Shown: in pieces, positions 6,666-15,186 of the stretch
Position numbering within the stretch: position 1 is the first letter of the stretch
How the letters are laid out: each line of letters begins with the position of its first letter
DNA from: Alkalibacillus filiformis
GTDB lineage: Bacteria; Bacillota; Bacilli; Bacillales; Alkalibacillaceae
Direction: 5' to 3'
Length of the DNA: 64,000 nucleotides
Assembly (NCBI RefSeq): GCF_030814115.1
Contig: NZ_JAUSUP010000006.1
Span: 1-64,000, forward strand
The notes under the pieces: model-generated
Told to the model about the DNA's origin: nothing
Database searches by the model: none
The model's input: the letters and a program-made list of their open reading frames with translations, nothing else
Translations under genes and position numbers: made by a program

Positions 6666-9290
6666 TGGACGTGAAAACAGTTTGTCCAACTCATTTTCGA
6701 TCTTATTTAATTCAACTTGTTTGCTTTGATCAAAATATTTGTCTAACGACTTTTCAATGTGTTGTAAGCCCGAAGCAATATGTTGTTCGGTATTTCCTTT
6801 TGTTTCAATCAACTCATGCAACTCTTCTTCTAGTAACAGTAACGTTTCTTCTAAGTCTTCATCTGCTCGTTCAACTAGGTTAGTAGTGACGTCACTTAAC
6901 GTGTCTTCACCTTCAATGTACCCTTCTAGCAACGATTCTTGAACGACAAAATCTTCTTCAAACCTTGGCATTAACTTATACTCATTATAGTTGTACGTTA
7001 CAACACCTGTAATCGATTCGTAAGTAACTGTTGTGTCAATGTCACCAATTAAAGCGTCAATCACAAACTCACCATAATCATCAAAAGCTGGATAATCACC
7101 AAATTGATTGCCAGGCTCTACTGTCACATTAGTTACTGTGACTAACTGCCCTTCTAACTCTTCACCGATCTCCGTGGATGCAACTAGCTTCGGTTCAGGT
7201 ATGCCGACACTTTCATTGATTACTTCGACATTGGCATCGCTTGGTATGACTTGAAGTAATCCAAAATACTCTTCTGTACGTGCTTTCACTTGGATTTCGT
7301 CACCTAATTCTGCTCCGAAATCATTGGCACGAACGACGATACCACCTGTTTCATCTTGTACATAATAATTATACATCCCACCTTGAAAGAACCCTGCTGT
7401 TATAACACCTGTAAAATGAACGCGCGTGCCAAGTTCAGTGTTCCGAACATCCTCAAGTGAAACCAATGGTAACTCAACTTGCAAATCGTCTTCACTGCGT
7501 GGCATTAGTTTGTACTCTCCAAAATTGAAGTCAATGACTCCTGTAATGGCGTCATAAGTTTCACCAACTTCAAGAAAACCAGCATCATTATCAATAATAA
7601 ATTCACCATCTGCATCGCGTGCTGTATAATCGTTGTATTGATCTACTGATAAAATCTCCACATCTTCCAATGTCACAAGTTGTGCTTCTAGCTCTTCACC
7701 TAAATCAATTGAACTAATCACTTGTGGGTCAACAACATCCTGTGCTTCATCAATCACTTCAGCATTGCTAGCCATAATTTGTAACATTCCGTAAAACTCT
7801 TCTGTAGTCCCGGCTGCACGTATTTCATCACCAACTTCAGCGTCTAAGTCGCCAGTACGTACTACAATAGCAGCAGTGTGGTCTTGTACATAATAGTTAA
7901 TCATGCCACTCGCCTCAACTTTATGCGTTACAGTACCCTCAACCATGACATTTGTGCCAAGGTCAGCCACTCTTGCATCAGCAATAACTGGATCACGTTC
8001 AAACGCGGGTTCATAACCTTCTGCTAACGCTGTCATTTCATCTGGGAAGAAAATACGCTCATAATGAGGGACTTCTTCATAATCATCCGGCAAGAAGTAC
8101 TGCATCGTACTTGAATTACCAACCATACGATGTAGTGGTCTGTCATCATATCGTGAACGGAATTCAAACGGCAATTCCATTAAAGGTTTTTCCTCGGACC
8201 AAACACCAAGCTTGTCCTCTTCAGCTTGTCTTGCAGCTTCTTGATACTCTAAATATGTCTCCTCATCACCAATAGGCCATATGAAGTAAGAAGGCGCATG
8301 ACCTTCTCTCACTAATTCCAAGCCCGTGTTTAAGCCATCTTCAGCTCGAATGACTTCAGCTAATAACCGACCATAAGCATCTAAAGGTTCTTCACCCAAC
8401 TTTAAAATAACTTCATCACCCGGTTGTAGCAACTCTTGTAAATACTCCGTTGCCCTCTCACCGTGATACTTTTGCGAATGATTCGGGTCTTCTAAAATTA
8501 AATCTTCATCATAATAATCTTGATGATACGTCTCAGCCGTATCCATATTTAAATACCTAATATTCGTTGTCCCTAAAACTGGACTCGTTATATGAATCGT
8601 ATCGCCATCAACGACACGATCAACTGTTGCAACATACTCATCTTCAATCTCTGGAGGTTCAACTGGTTCGTGCTGTCCTAAGTGCTCAAATGTATCAGCA
8701 AAGAATGGAATCCATTCATCTTCTGGATGAAACTCATCGTGAATATTTCGATCGCCGACTTTCACATCATAGTCTCTCACTAACGTTTGATCAGCTGTTC
8801 TCGTTTGCTCATCACCCCAATACTGACCAGGGTCTTCACCAACTCGTCCAATTGAATCGATTACTTCACCGTCACGTATTGAGTCATCATAATCTTTAAA
8901 TAAGACAATGGCATCATTACCATTAAAGCCATAAAAATATGATGACCCAGTCACATCAGCTCTTTCTAACAACTCATCAGACCCATTAGCATGAGCGACA
9001 ACTAATGTCTCTCCAGACGCTAACTCACCTGTAAGCTCTAATGGACTCGCAAAGCCATCATCAGGATCTTGACTTGCTCCATTTGTAAAATTGACTAACG
9101 TATAGTCTTCTAGATTAATAGAATCACCTGTGCCATTATAAAGCTCTAACGCTTTATTAAAGCCACTACCTTCAACATATTCAGAGATGATTAAGTCCTC
9201 GAAGTCATCTGCACTAACAGGTGTTACTAACATACTACTAATTAAAACAACAAAAAACACACTTAGTAAGACGCTTTTTAACCTTTGCAC
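6663..9290 (-). CDS. Large secreted nuclease: lamin-tail, thermonuclease and OB-fold domains
   Basis: An 875-residue exported protein. A signal peptide ends near VSADD. A lamin-tail domain follows (about 28-165: LIISEYVEGSGFNKALELYN). The staphylococcal-nuclease domain (about 213-370) has VDRVVDGDTIHI, and its catalytic Arg/Glu/Arg set is visible in IRYLNMDTAET and AYGRLLAEV. Two YhcR-type OB-fold repeats follow (about 440-590 and 610-760), each with a NYYVQD core. The last 90 residues are a charged coiled coil. No LPXTG or S-layer anchor is visible. This is the layout of sugar-nonspecific extracellular nucleases like B. subtilis YhcR, without its 5'-nucleotidase half. It starts at GTG with gggagg 6 nt upstream. 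The likely role is degrading external DNA or RNA for phosphate and nucleosides. Confidence 0.88.
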   Translation of the reverse strand: MQRLKSVLLSVFFVVLISSMLVTPVSADDFEDLIISEYVEGSGFNKALELYNGTGDSINLEDYTLVNFTNGASQDPDDGFASPLELTGELASGETLVVAHANGSDELLERADVTGSSYFYGFNGNDAIVLFKDYDDSIRDGEVIDSIGRVGEDPGQYWGDEQTRTADQTLVRDYDVKVGDRNIHDEFHPEDEWIPFFADTFEHLGQHEPVEPPEIEDEYVATVDRVVDGDTIHITSPVLGTTNIRYLNMDTAETYHQDYYDEDLILEDPNHSQKYHGERATEYLQELLQPGDEVILKLGEEPLDAYGRLLAEVIRAEDGLNTGLELVREGHAPSYFIWPIGDEETYLEYQEAARQAEEDKLGVWSEEKPLMELPFEFRSRYDDRPLHRMVGNSSTMQYFLPDDYEEVPHYERIFFPDEMTALAEGYEPAFERDPVIADARVADLGTNVMVEGTVTHKVEASGMINYYVQDHTAAIVVRTGDLDAEVGDEIRAAGTTEEFYGMLQIMASNAEVIDEAQDVVDPQVISSIDLGEELEAQLVTLEDVEILSVDQYNDYTARDADGEFIIDNDAGFLEVGETYDAITGVIDFNFGEYKLMPRSEDDLQVELPLVSLEDVRNTELGTRVHFTGVITAGFFQGGMYNYYVQDETGGIVVRANDFGAELGDEIQVKARTEEYFGLLQVIPSDANVEVINESVGIPEPKLVASTEIGEELEGQLVTVTNVTVEPGNQFGDYPAFDDYGEFVIDALIGDIDTTVTYESITGVVTYNYNEYKLMPRFEEDFVVQESLLEGYIEGEDTLSDVTTNLVERADEDLEETLLLLEEELHELIETKGNTEQHIASGLQHIEKSLDKYFDQSKQVELNKIENELDKLFSRP

Positions 9291-9423
9291 TATTTAACCT
9301 CCCGTATTGTCAAAATCAGTTTTATTATAAACAAAATATTGTCACTTTTGTGTTAAATTTGTGTAAATTATTCCTCGAAAGGATAAAACAGTATAAAAGT
9401 CTAGGTGAAAAAGTCATACAAAA

Positions 9424-9452
9424 TAAAAAAGTGCGCCTAACATTAAGCGCAC
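9424..9452 (-). terminator. Terminator of the 96-aa membrane protein gene
   Basis: gtgcgc (9431-9436) pairs with gcgcac (9447-9452). On the minus strand it is followed by a T run. The stem overlaps the stop codon at 9452. Confidence 0.75.
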
Positions 9453-9742
9453 TACAAGATATCTGCAACTATTCCCCAATTAGGTAAATAGAATATGAGA
9501 GGAAGAAAGAGATAAAAAAACGTATTTAGATCTTTTCTGGCTTCTTTCGGTAATAGATACATAACGACACTTGCATATACAACAAACGTCACAACTGAAA
9601 AATTTACACCATATTGAAGGATTTCACCAGGCCTTAGCCCTAACCATACCAAGCTAAATGTGAATAAATACTTCACGATCATTAACCCAATGATTGAAAA
9701 CCAAAACCACTGCGGTTGCTTCCACTCGACTTGTTCTTCCAT
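9452..9742 (-). CDS. Small polytopic membrane protein
   Basis: A 96-residue protein with three predicted transmembrane helices and a short charged loop (PKEARKD) before the last. The start is set by aggagtg about 7 nt upstream. No family recognised. It is one of several small membrane-protein genes on this strand between 9.4 and 11.2 kb. Confidence 0.65.
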   Translation of the reverse strand: MEEQVEWKQPQWFWFSIIGLMIVKYLFTFSLVWLGLRPGEILQYGVNFSVVTFVVYASVVMYLLPKEARKDLNTFFYLFLPLIFYLPNWGIVADIL

Positions 9743-9796
9743 GTAAACTCACTCCTGATTAAAATAATGTTATGTGAGTTCTTGATGAGTTATTGA

Positions 9797-10192
9797 CTAA
9801 ACAAAATCAGGTATAACACCATATAAGTCCATAAAATAAATGACAATCACTAAAACAAACATAGTTGCTGATACAGACCAAATGACTATATACTCCCGCT
9901 TCTCACGTGCATGAATCCATTCCATCAAACCTTCAAAGCTATAAACCCACATATATAACAAAATAGATAAAAGCATAAACACAATTAAACCCTCTGTAAG
10001 AACCGCAATAATAACTGCCCCAATAACCGAAACTGAAAAGGTTAAGCAGCCATGTGTAAAACTGAAAAAACGCTCGTAAAACGATTTCTTCTCCTTTGGG
10101 ATATGTAAATTATAACGAACAACTCTTTCAACAATATATGCTACTGCAAGTAGGTTTAATAATATGAGAAATAAAGGCACTAATTCCATCAT
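9797..10192 (-). CDS. Small polytopic membrane protein
   Basis: A 131-residue protein with about four transmembrane helices: one at the N-terminus, two in the centre and one at the C-terminus. Two ATG codons lie in tandem at the start, with gagagg 6 nt upstream. No family recognised. It lies between two other small membrane-protein genes on the same strand, so they may form one transcript, though about 100 nt of spacer separates it from the gene upstream. Confidence 0.65.
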   Translation of the reverse strand: MMELVPLFLILLNLLAVAYIVERVVRYNLHIPKEKKSFYERFFSFTHGCLTFSVSVIGAVIIAVLTEGLIVFMLLSILLYMWVYSFEGLMEWIHAREKREYIVIWSVSATMFVLVIVIYFMDLYGVIPDFV

Positions 10193-10304
10193 GTAATCCT
10201 CTCCCTAACTCCCGCGACTAACCAGTTCAATCAGTAAATAGCCAAACCCTATAATCATAAATGAATTAAAAACATAATTTCTCCTGCATACATAACGTCA
10301 CCAC

Positions 10305-10697
10305 CTAGACCGCTAATGAGTTAGATAAAGCTAACAAAAACCCAAAGAAAGCTAATATAACGACTGTATTAATTAACATAATCCAATGAACTTTCTCTTG
10401 TGGACGATGCTTCCAAAACATAAAAATATCTAACCCTCTAAAAATTAAAACAAATGTAATTAAAATTACATAGGTTAAGTTATCAAAATCAAACAACAAA
10501 TAATGGCCAATGAGTAACGTAATACCGATGAGCACGAAAATTTGGTTTAATTTACGATGTCGGTCATTAACATATGGATCTCTTCCTTGGAAGATTGTTT
10601 GCCAACTCGTATCTAACCCCATAAACTTTCGAACGGTACGTTGTAACAACCCCATAAATATAAAAAAGGTTAATATAATAACGATTAACTCAAGCAT
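10305..10697 (-). CDS. DUF4181-type small membrane protein
   Basis: A 130-residue protein with four transmembrane helices. After the first helix comes the cytoplasmic block RTVRKFMGLDTSWQTIFQG, followed by NDRHRKLNQIF, which looks like the DUF4181 family. ATG at 10697 is chosen because aaggga lies about 10 nt upstream. The longer reading from 10847 would run through a terminator and into the next gene. The function of the family is unknown. Confidence 0.7.
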   Translation of the reverse strand: MLELIVIILTFFIFMGLLQRTVRKFMGLDTSWQTIFQGRDPYVNDRHRKLNQIFVLIGITLLIGHYLLFDFDNLTYVILITFVLIFRGLDIFMFWKHRPQEKVHWIMLINTVVILAFFGFLLALSNSLAV

Positions 10698-10800
10698 TTC
10701 TTGTTGCTCCCTTCTTTTAATCAATCGTTTGATTAATACATCTCTTAAACTATTACAGGCATAATACCATAAATTGTAACTAAACTGAAGAAATGAAAAC

Positions 10801-10830
10801 AAAAAAACTCTACCACAAAGGCAGAGTTTC
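10801..10830 (-). terminator. Terminator of the zinc-ribbon membrane protein gene
   Basis: aaactctacc (10805-10814) pairs with ggcagagttt (10820-10829), with one G-U pair in the minus-strand RNA, followed by a T run on that strand. Confidence 0.8.
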
Positions 10831-10831
10831 T

Positions 10832-11203
10832 CTAGAAAAATTCCCACTCATCAACATGTTTACCTTGATTCACTTTCTTCGCAATTCGATAAGCATCGAT
10901 TAAATTAATAATCCAAATGACAAACGTTGCCATACCAGCAGTAGCAATTGTCGCCAAGATCCAAACACCAAATAGAACAATTCCTTTTAACCCTTGTCCA
11001 GCATATAACTGGCCTAAACCGACAACCAACGCTGAAAGAATTAAAGCTAATATTGGGCTCTTCCCTTTACTTGTTTGTGGTTGAGATTCATCATGTATGA
11101 CAGTACTTTCAAGGCTACTTACGTTTGACTTTACACGCTCACCACACTGAGAGCAATATTGATCATTTACAAATAACTGATTTCCACATTTATGACACTT
11201 CAC
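10832..11203 (-). CDS. Zinc-ribbon membrane protein (TM2-like)
   Basis: A 123-residue protein. The N-terminus is a four-cysteine zinc ribbon (CHKCGN at 3-8, CSQCGE at 17-22). After a polar linker come two or three transmembrane helices with the GLGQLYAGQGLKGIVLF motif typical of TM2-type and related small membrane proteins, then a charged tail. It starts at GTG, with gaggtg 6 nt upstream. Zinc-ribbon plus glycine-rich membrane segments are common in Firmicutes and have no firm function. It is divergent from the PH-domain gene. Confidence 0.75.
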   Translation of the reverse strand: MKCHKCGNQLFVNDQYCSQCGERVKSNVSSLESTVIHDESQPQTSKGKSPILALILSALVVGLGQLYAGQGLKGIVLFGVWILATIATAGMATFVIWIINLIDAYRIAKKVNQGKHVDEWEFF

Positions 11204-11343
11204 ATCATCACCTCAAATTAACTATACATTTATATTATACTGGATATTTTCCTAGTTAAACAAATACATTGGCATACTATTTACAAAACAGGTGAAACAA
11301 TTGCCTATATACTGTAAAATTGTTTGTGGGAGGAGGAATTGTT

Positions 11344-11742
11344 ATGAATTATCAAACAAAAAAAGACGTCTGGGTGGCTATATTATTATTTGGTATTACA
11401 GGCTTTATCGTTACATACTCTTTTATTCAATCCGATTTATTCTTCATGATTATAGGCATCATTCTTGTAATCGCTGTCGTTTGGTTTTGGTTTACAGTTC
11501 GCTACCGAGTAGATGAAGGGCAAGTAGTCATAAAGTTTGGGCCATTTACAAAGAAAGTGGACATTTTAGATATAGAGCAAATCAGGTTGGTGCGTAGTTT
11601 AAAATTATCTCCTGCACTTTCAGTTACTCGTTTAGAAATCACATACGGTTTTGACCATCGGGTAGTAAGAATTTCTCCGGCTGATAAAAGTCTATTTATT
11701 AAACAGCTCATGTCTATAAACCCAGACATTGAGTTTGAGTAA
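11344..11742 (+). CDS. Membrane-anchored PH-like domain protein
   Basis: A 132-residue protein with two N-terminal transmembrane helices and a C-terminal bacterial PH-like domain (YRVDEGQVVIKFGPFTKKV, then RVVRISPADKSLFIKQL). This is the layout of YyaB/DUF1200-type proteins. ATG at 11344 is preferred because gggaggagg lies about 7 nt upstream. The next gene starts 18 nt after its stop, so the two are probably cotranscribed. The role is unknown. Confidence 0.72.
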   Translation: MNYQTKKDVWVAILLFGITGFIVTYSFIQSDLFFMIIGIILVIAVVWFWFTVRYRVDEGQVVIKFGPFTKKVDILDIEQIRLVRSLKLSPALSVTRLEITYGFDHRVVRISPADKSLFIKQLMSINPDIEFE

Positions 11743-11759
11743 AAATTTGAGGTGATCAT

Positions 11760-12065
11760 ATGCCAGTTTGTCAACACTGTGGAGAAGCGTGGTCTTATAA
11801 AGAATCACTCAAACAGATTATAAAGCTGAGAAGGAAAATGATTTGTGAGCACTGCAATGAGCAACAGTATTCTTCGCAGCGAAGTTATTGGATTAGTCAA
11901 ATGGTATTCCTTCCTGCTTATTTCATCATTATTCCTTTGATGAATATCGTTTTTAATGTCGGCTTCATAACCGGTTTTCTTTTTATAACACTTTTAGCTA
12001 CTTTCTACATTCTCATAACTCCAAAACTTCTGTCGTTATCTAATAAAGAAGAGCCATTATGGTAG
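11760..12065 (+). CDS. CXXC-20-CXXC zinc-ribbon membrane protein
   Basis: A 101-residue protein. CQHCG at residues 4-8 and CEHCN near 29-33 are spaced as in the family named for the cxxc-20-cxxc pattern (TIGR04104). Two transmembrane helices follow. The start has gaggtg 5 nt upstream. It is close behind the PH-like gene, giving a small membrane-protein operon. The function is not known. Confidence 0.75.
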   Translation: MPVCQHCGEAWSYKESLKQIIKLRRKMICEHCNEQQYSSQRSYWISQMVFLPAYFIIIPLMNIVFNVGFITGFLFITLLATFYILITPKLLSLSNKEEPLW

Positions 12066-12084
12066 GTTAATGTATCACCTTTAG

Positions 12085-12121
12085 GCATGTGCTGTCATAA
12101 ACTAAATCAGCACATGTTTAA
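12085..12121 (+). terminator. Possible weak terminator or leader hairpin
   Basis: catgtgctg (12087-12095) pairs with cagcacatg (12109-12117), followed only by ttt. It lies between the zinc-ribbon gene and the DUF2642 gene and could end the first or belong to the leader of the second. Confidence 0.4.
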
Positions 12122-12134
12122 GGGGGATTTTTTT

Positions 12135-12431
12135 ATGTATTATAACAACCCACAATATACGCAATATAGCCACCCGCAAATGCCACGTCAAGAAGAACAA
12201 GAAGTTGGACTTCTATCCTTGTCAATGATTGAGCCGTTCATGTTTTATAATCTTCAAGGGTTAAATGGGTCAAATGTTGTTGTGCAAACAACACAAGGAG
12301 CAGAACGCGGTACACTGGTAGAATCTACTCCAGACCATATCACAATGGAAGTTAGCGGAAACTACTATTTTATTCGTATGCAAGAAATCGTATGGGTTAT
12401 GCCGACCAATTATGAACCAGATCATATTTGA
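12135..12431 (+). CDS. DUF2642 spore-coat-type protein
   Basis: A 98-residue protein. A Tyr/Asn/Gln/His-rich N-terminus (first 25 residues) is followed by a compact domain, MFYNLQGLNGSNVVVQTTQG to YYFIRMQEIVWVMP, that matches DUF2642 proteins such as YuzF, several of which are coat-associated. ATG at 12135 is chosen because aaggggga lies about 6 nt upstream. It precedes a manganese catalase gene, a pairing that would suit a spore-coat context (inference). Confidence 0.75.
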   Translation: MYYNNPQYTQYSHPQMPRQEEQEVGLLSLSMIEPFMFYNLQGLNGSNVVVQTTQGAERGTLVESTPDHITMEVSGNYYFIRMQEIVWVMPTNYEPDHI

Positions 12432-12495
12432 TGGATAAAACGACCTTTCAACGTCATACACATAATAATGACGTCAAACAGTTGGAGGGAACATC

Positions 12496-13392
12496 ATGAT
12501 TGAACGGTTTAACCGCATCGCCATTGAATTACCTAAGACAGATGACCCTGACCCAAATGCAGCCGCCGCTGTCCAAGAATTACTTGGTGGACGCTTTGGA
12601 GAAATGTCGACACTTAATAACTACATGTTTCAATCATTCGGTTTTAGACAACAAAAGAAACTGAAGCCTTTTTACGACTTAATTTGTAGTATATCAGGTG
12701 AAGAATTTGGTCATGTTGAATTAGTATCACACGCGATTAATTCCATGTTACAAGGTTCTACTTACGCTGAAGATCCAGATCAAACACCGATGAGAGATGG
12801 GGTCGATAAACGGATCTCATACCATTTTATCGACACAGATCAAATGGCAAAACCTTTTGATTCAATGGGGGCACCATGGACGGGTGATTACACATTTAAA
12901 AGCGGAAATTTAGTTGAAGACTTATTGCACAACTACTTCTTAGAAATCGGAGCCCGCACACATAAAATGCGCGTTTATGAGATGACTAGCAGTCCAATTG
13001 CGCGTGAAATGATTGGGTATCTACTCGTACGTGGTGGTGTCCATATTAAAGCTTATGCTAAAGCCTTATATGTTCTAACAGGAACAGACATGACTAAAAT
13101 GCTTCCAGTCCCAGATTTAAGCAATCGTCAATTTGATTACGCTCGTAAATGGGAAGATGCTGGTGAAGGAACTAAGCTGTATACGTTTAGCCAAAAAGAC
13201 TACGGCGAAATAAGACAAATATGGAAAGGAGATGACCCTGAAACTGGCATGCCCCTTGAAGTTATTCAAGGGGCACCAGAAGGCGCTCCTGTACCAGACT
13301 ATCCACCTGCACCTGAAACGTTTGCACCAGGTATTTCTCGTGAAGACTTTGAAGAAATTTCTAAGCGACTTCAACGACAAGCTGGACTTTAA
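12496..13392 (+). CDS. Manganese catalase
   Basis: A 298-residue non-heme catalase, which dismutates hydrogen peroxide at a dimanganese centre. All five expected ligands are present: E36, E70, H73, E149 and H182, in RFGEMSTL, SGEEFGHVE, HNYFLEIGA and RGGVHIKAY. The length is normal for the long (YdbD-type) class, and the Pro-rich C-terminus is typical. ggaggg lies 8 nt upstream of the ATG. It follows the DUF2642 gene by about 60 nt and ends at a strong terminator. A heme catalase is also present at 59.3 kb, so peroxide defence is duplicated. Confidence 0.95.
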   Translation: MIERFNRIAIELPKTDDPDPNAAAAVQELLGGRFGEMSTLNNYMFQSFGFRQQKKLKPFYDLICSISGEEFGHVELVSHAINSMLQGSTYAEDPDQTPMRDGVDKRISYHFIDTDQMAKPFDSMGAPWTGDYTFKSGNLVEDLLHNYFLEIGARTHKMRVYEMTSSPIAREMIGYLLVRGGVHIKAYAKALYVLTGTDMTKMLPVPDLSNRQFDYARKWEDAGEGTKLYTFSQKDYGEIRQIWKGDDPETGMPLEVIQGAPEGAPVPDYPPAPETFAPGISREDFEEISKRLQRQAGL

Positions 13393-13394
13393 AT

Positions 13395-13429
13395 AAAAAA
13401 GGTTGGCGCAATGACGCCAACCTTTTTTA
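13395..13429. terminator. Bidirectional terminator
   Basis: ggttggcg (13401-13408) pairs with cgccaacc (13415-13422), with A residues before and T residues after. It serves the Mn catalase on plus and the MFS exporter on minus. Confidence 0.9.
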
Positions 13430-14842
13430 TTTCACTAACTCTTGATTTTCCTTTTTACTAATCCTCGTCATAAAGTAAGCTAAGACTAAACCTAACAATG
13501 AAAAGATTCCAGCTAAGAAGAACGAAGCATTTACACCTTGTAATTCTCCTTGCACACCTCCACCAGGAACCGCTAAAGTCACCATCACAGTCACCATTAG
13601 CGCTGTACTGATTGCACCTGACATTTGCCTTAACGTATTATTCATTGCCGAACCGTGTGATATTAACTTTTCTGGTAAGACATTTAAACCAGCTGTCGTA
13701 ACAGGCATTAACACCATCGCGATTCCGAGCATTCTAAAAGCGTTCACAGTCGCTAAATAAGTAAATGACGTTGTAGGTGTCAAAGCTGAGAACATAAATG
13801 TTGTAACGGTCGTTAGTGTTAGCCCAACATAAAGTAACCACTTCGGTCCATACTTATCGAACATTCGCCCTGTTATAGGGTTCATAATCCCCATCAATAT
13901 TGCACCCGGCAATAGCATGAGCCCCGCTTCTAACGCCGTAAACCCTAACGTATTTTGCATCATAATTGGAAGAACAATTGCTCCACCGATCATTGAGAAA
14001 AATGCTGTCATCCCAATAGCTGTAGAGATCGTGAAGATTTTATATTTAAAAATACGAAACTCTAAAATTGGTTGTTCGAGTTTCAACTGGCGACTAATAA
14101 AGATCAATAATGTTACAACACCCACTGCCATCGACACATAAACTTCTGGATGTGTCCAACCAACATTTCCTGCAACACTAAATCCATATAACAAACCACC
14201 AAAGCCGAGTGTTGATAATATAATGGATAAGACATCAATCTTCGGAAAATCACGCTTCGTTACATTTTTAAGAATAAAGTAAGCGACAATAATATCAATA
14301 ATTGCAATCGGTAAAACAACCCAGAACAAACTTCTCCATACAAATTGCTCAACTAACCAACCTGATAACGTTGGCCCAATTGCTGGAGCAAATGAAATAA
14401 CTAAACCGAAAATACCCATAATCGAACCACGTTTTTCAATCGGGAAGATTAGAAAGATAATGGTTTGCATTAAAGGTAATATAATACCTGCCCCTGCTGC
14501 TTGAAGTACTCTTCCAGCTAAAAGCACTTCAAAGTTAGGTGCAATTGCGCAGACGAGAGTACCGACAGTAAATGAGCCAATCGCAGTTAAAAATAAAGCT
14601 CTTGTCGTAAACCGCCCTATTAGAAAAGCAGTAACTGGTATCATGACACCATTAACAAGCATAAAAATGGATTGAAGCCACTGTGCAGTAGCTTCATCAA
14701 TTTGTAAGTCTGTCATTATATGTGGTAAAGCTGTACCTAATAAAGTTTGATTTAAAATAGCAACAAAAGCCCCTGATATGAGGACAATCATCAGTGGAAC
14801 GCGTTTGATGTTCTCCTTTTGTTGTTGGTCTTCAATCGACAT
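13427..14842 (-). CDS. MFS drug exporter, DHA2 (EmrB/QacA) family
   Basis: A 471-residue, 14-helix proton-driven exporter. The N-terminus has the DHA2 signature LNQTLLGTALPHIMTDL, and helix 5 carries motif C (GPTLSGWLVE). ATG at 14842 is chosen because agaagga lies 7 nt upstream; the longer reading from 14983 adds sequence with no ribosome site. It is a single-gene unit sharing a terminator with the Mn catalase. Substrates in this family are usually hydrophobic cations or antibiotics and cannot be predicted here. A short inverted repeat (ttcgatt/aatcgaa, 14898-14919) upstream could be an operator, though no regulator gene is adjacent. Confidence 0.9.
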   Translation of the reverse strand: MSIEDQQQKENIKRVPLMIVLISGAFVAILNQTLLGTALPHIMTDLQIDEATAQWLQSIFMLVNGVMIPVTAFLIGRFTTRALFLTAIGSFTVGTLVCAIAPNFEVLLAGRVLQAAGAGIILPLMQTIIFLIFPIEKRGSIMGIFGLVISFAPAIGPTLSGWLVEQFVWRSLFWVVLPIAIIDIIVAYFILKNVTKRDFPKIDVLSIILSTLGFGGLLYGFSVAGNVGWTHPEVYVSMAVGVVTLLIFISRQLKLEQPILEFRIFKYKIFTISTAIGMTAFFSMIGGAIVLPIMMQNTLGFTALEAGLMLLPGAILMGIMNPITGRMFDKYGPKWLLYVGLTLTTVTTFMFSALTPTTSFTYLATVNAFRMLGIAMVLMPVTTAGLNVLPEKLISHGSAMNNTLRQMSGAISTALMVTVMVTLAVPGGGVQGELQGVNASFFLAGIFSLLGLVLAYFMTRISKKENQELVK

Positions 14843-14945
14843 CTTATTCCTTCTTTCATATGTAAATCTACTAGTATTTAATATTAACAGAAAAACTTCG
14901 ATTTGCGAAGGAATCGAATCTATTATAAGTAGCTTATTATAAATC

Positions 14946-14976
14946 AAAACCACTAGATTAAATCTAGTGGTTTTCT
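14946..14976. terminator. Bidirectional terminator
   Basis: ccactagatt (14950-14959) pairs perfectly with aatctagtgg (14961-14970), with T-rich flanks on both strands. It directly follows the 46-codon gene on the minus strand. Confidence 0.75.
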
Positions 14977-14979
14977 TAA

Positions 14980-15120
14980 TCACATCATATTGACCAAAGC
15001 CATTGACTCATCAACTAAGCCCCTATTTTGAATAAAAGTAAACAAGAAGTAAATGACAAACGCCATCACGACTACAATGCCGATTAAAATCCAAACCATC
15101 GTTTTACCTTTCATCTTCAT
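14980..15120 (-). CDS. 46-aa single-pass membrane protein
   Basis: A short gene below usual length cut-offs. It has an ATG with ggagg 8 nt upstream, a basic N-terminus (MKMKGKTM), one transmembrane helix (WILIGIVVVMAFVIYFLF) and a short tail. A perfect terminator hairpin follows the TGA. The combination of strong ribosome site, ideal membrane helix and terminator supports a real gene. No family recognised; the topology would suit a small membrane regulator or a spore-membrane peptide. Confidence 0.7.
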   Translation of the reverse strand: MKMKGKTMVWILIGIVVVMAFVIYFLFTFIQNRGLVDESMALVNMM

Positions 15121-15186
15121 AGACGTCGCCTCCAACAAAAACCATATTGATTACATTATAAACAATACGGCTGGCCAAGAAAAAGT

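Noticed and set aside
10208-10300. Short frames before the DUF4181 gene that read like a split small membrane peptide (MIIGFGYLLIELVSRGS)
   Set aside because: A frameshift would be needed to join the parts, and neither piece has its own ribosome site in the right place.
10698-10847. N-terminal extension of the DUF4181-type protein
   Set aside because: It runs through a clear terminator and overlaps the end of the neighbouring gene; the internal ATG has a good ribosome site.
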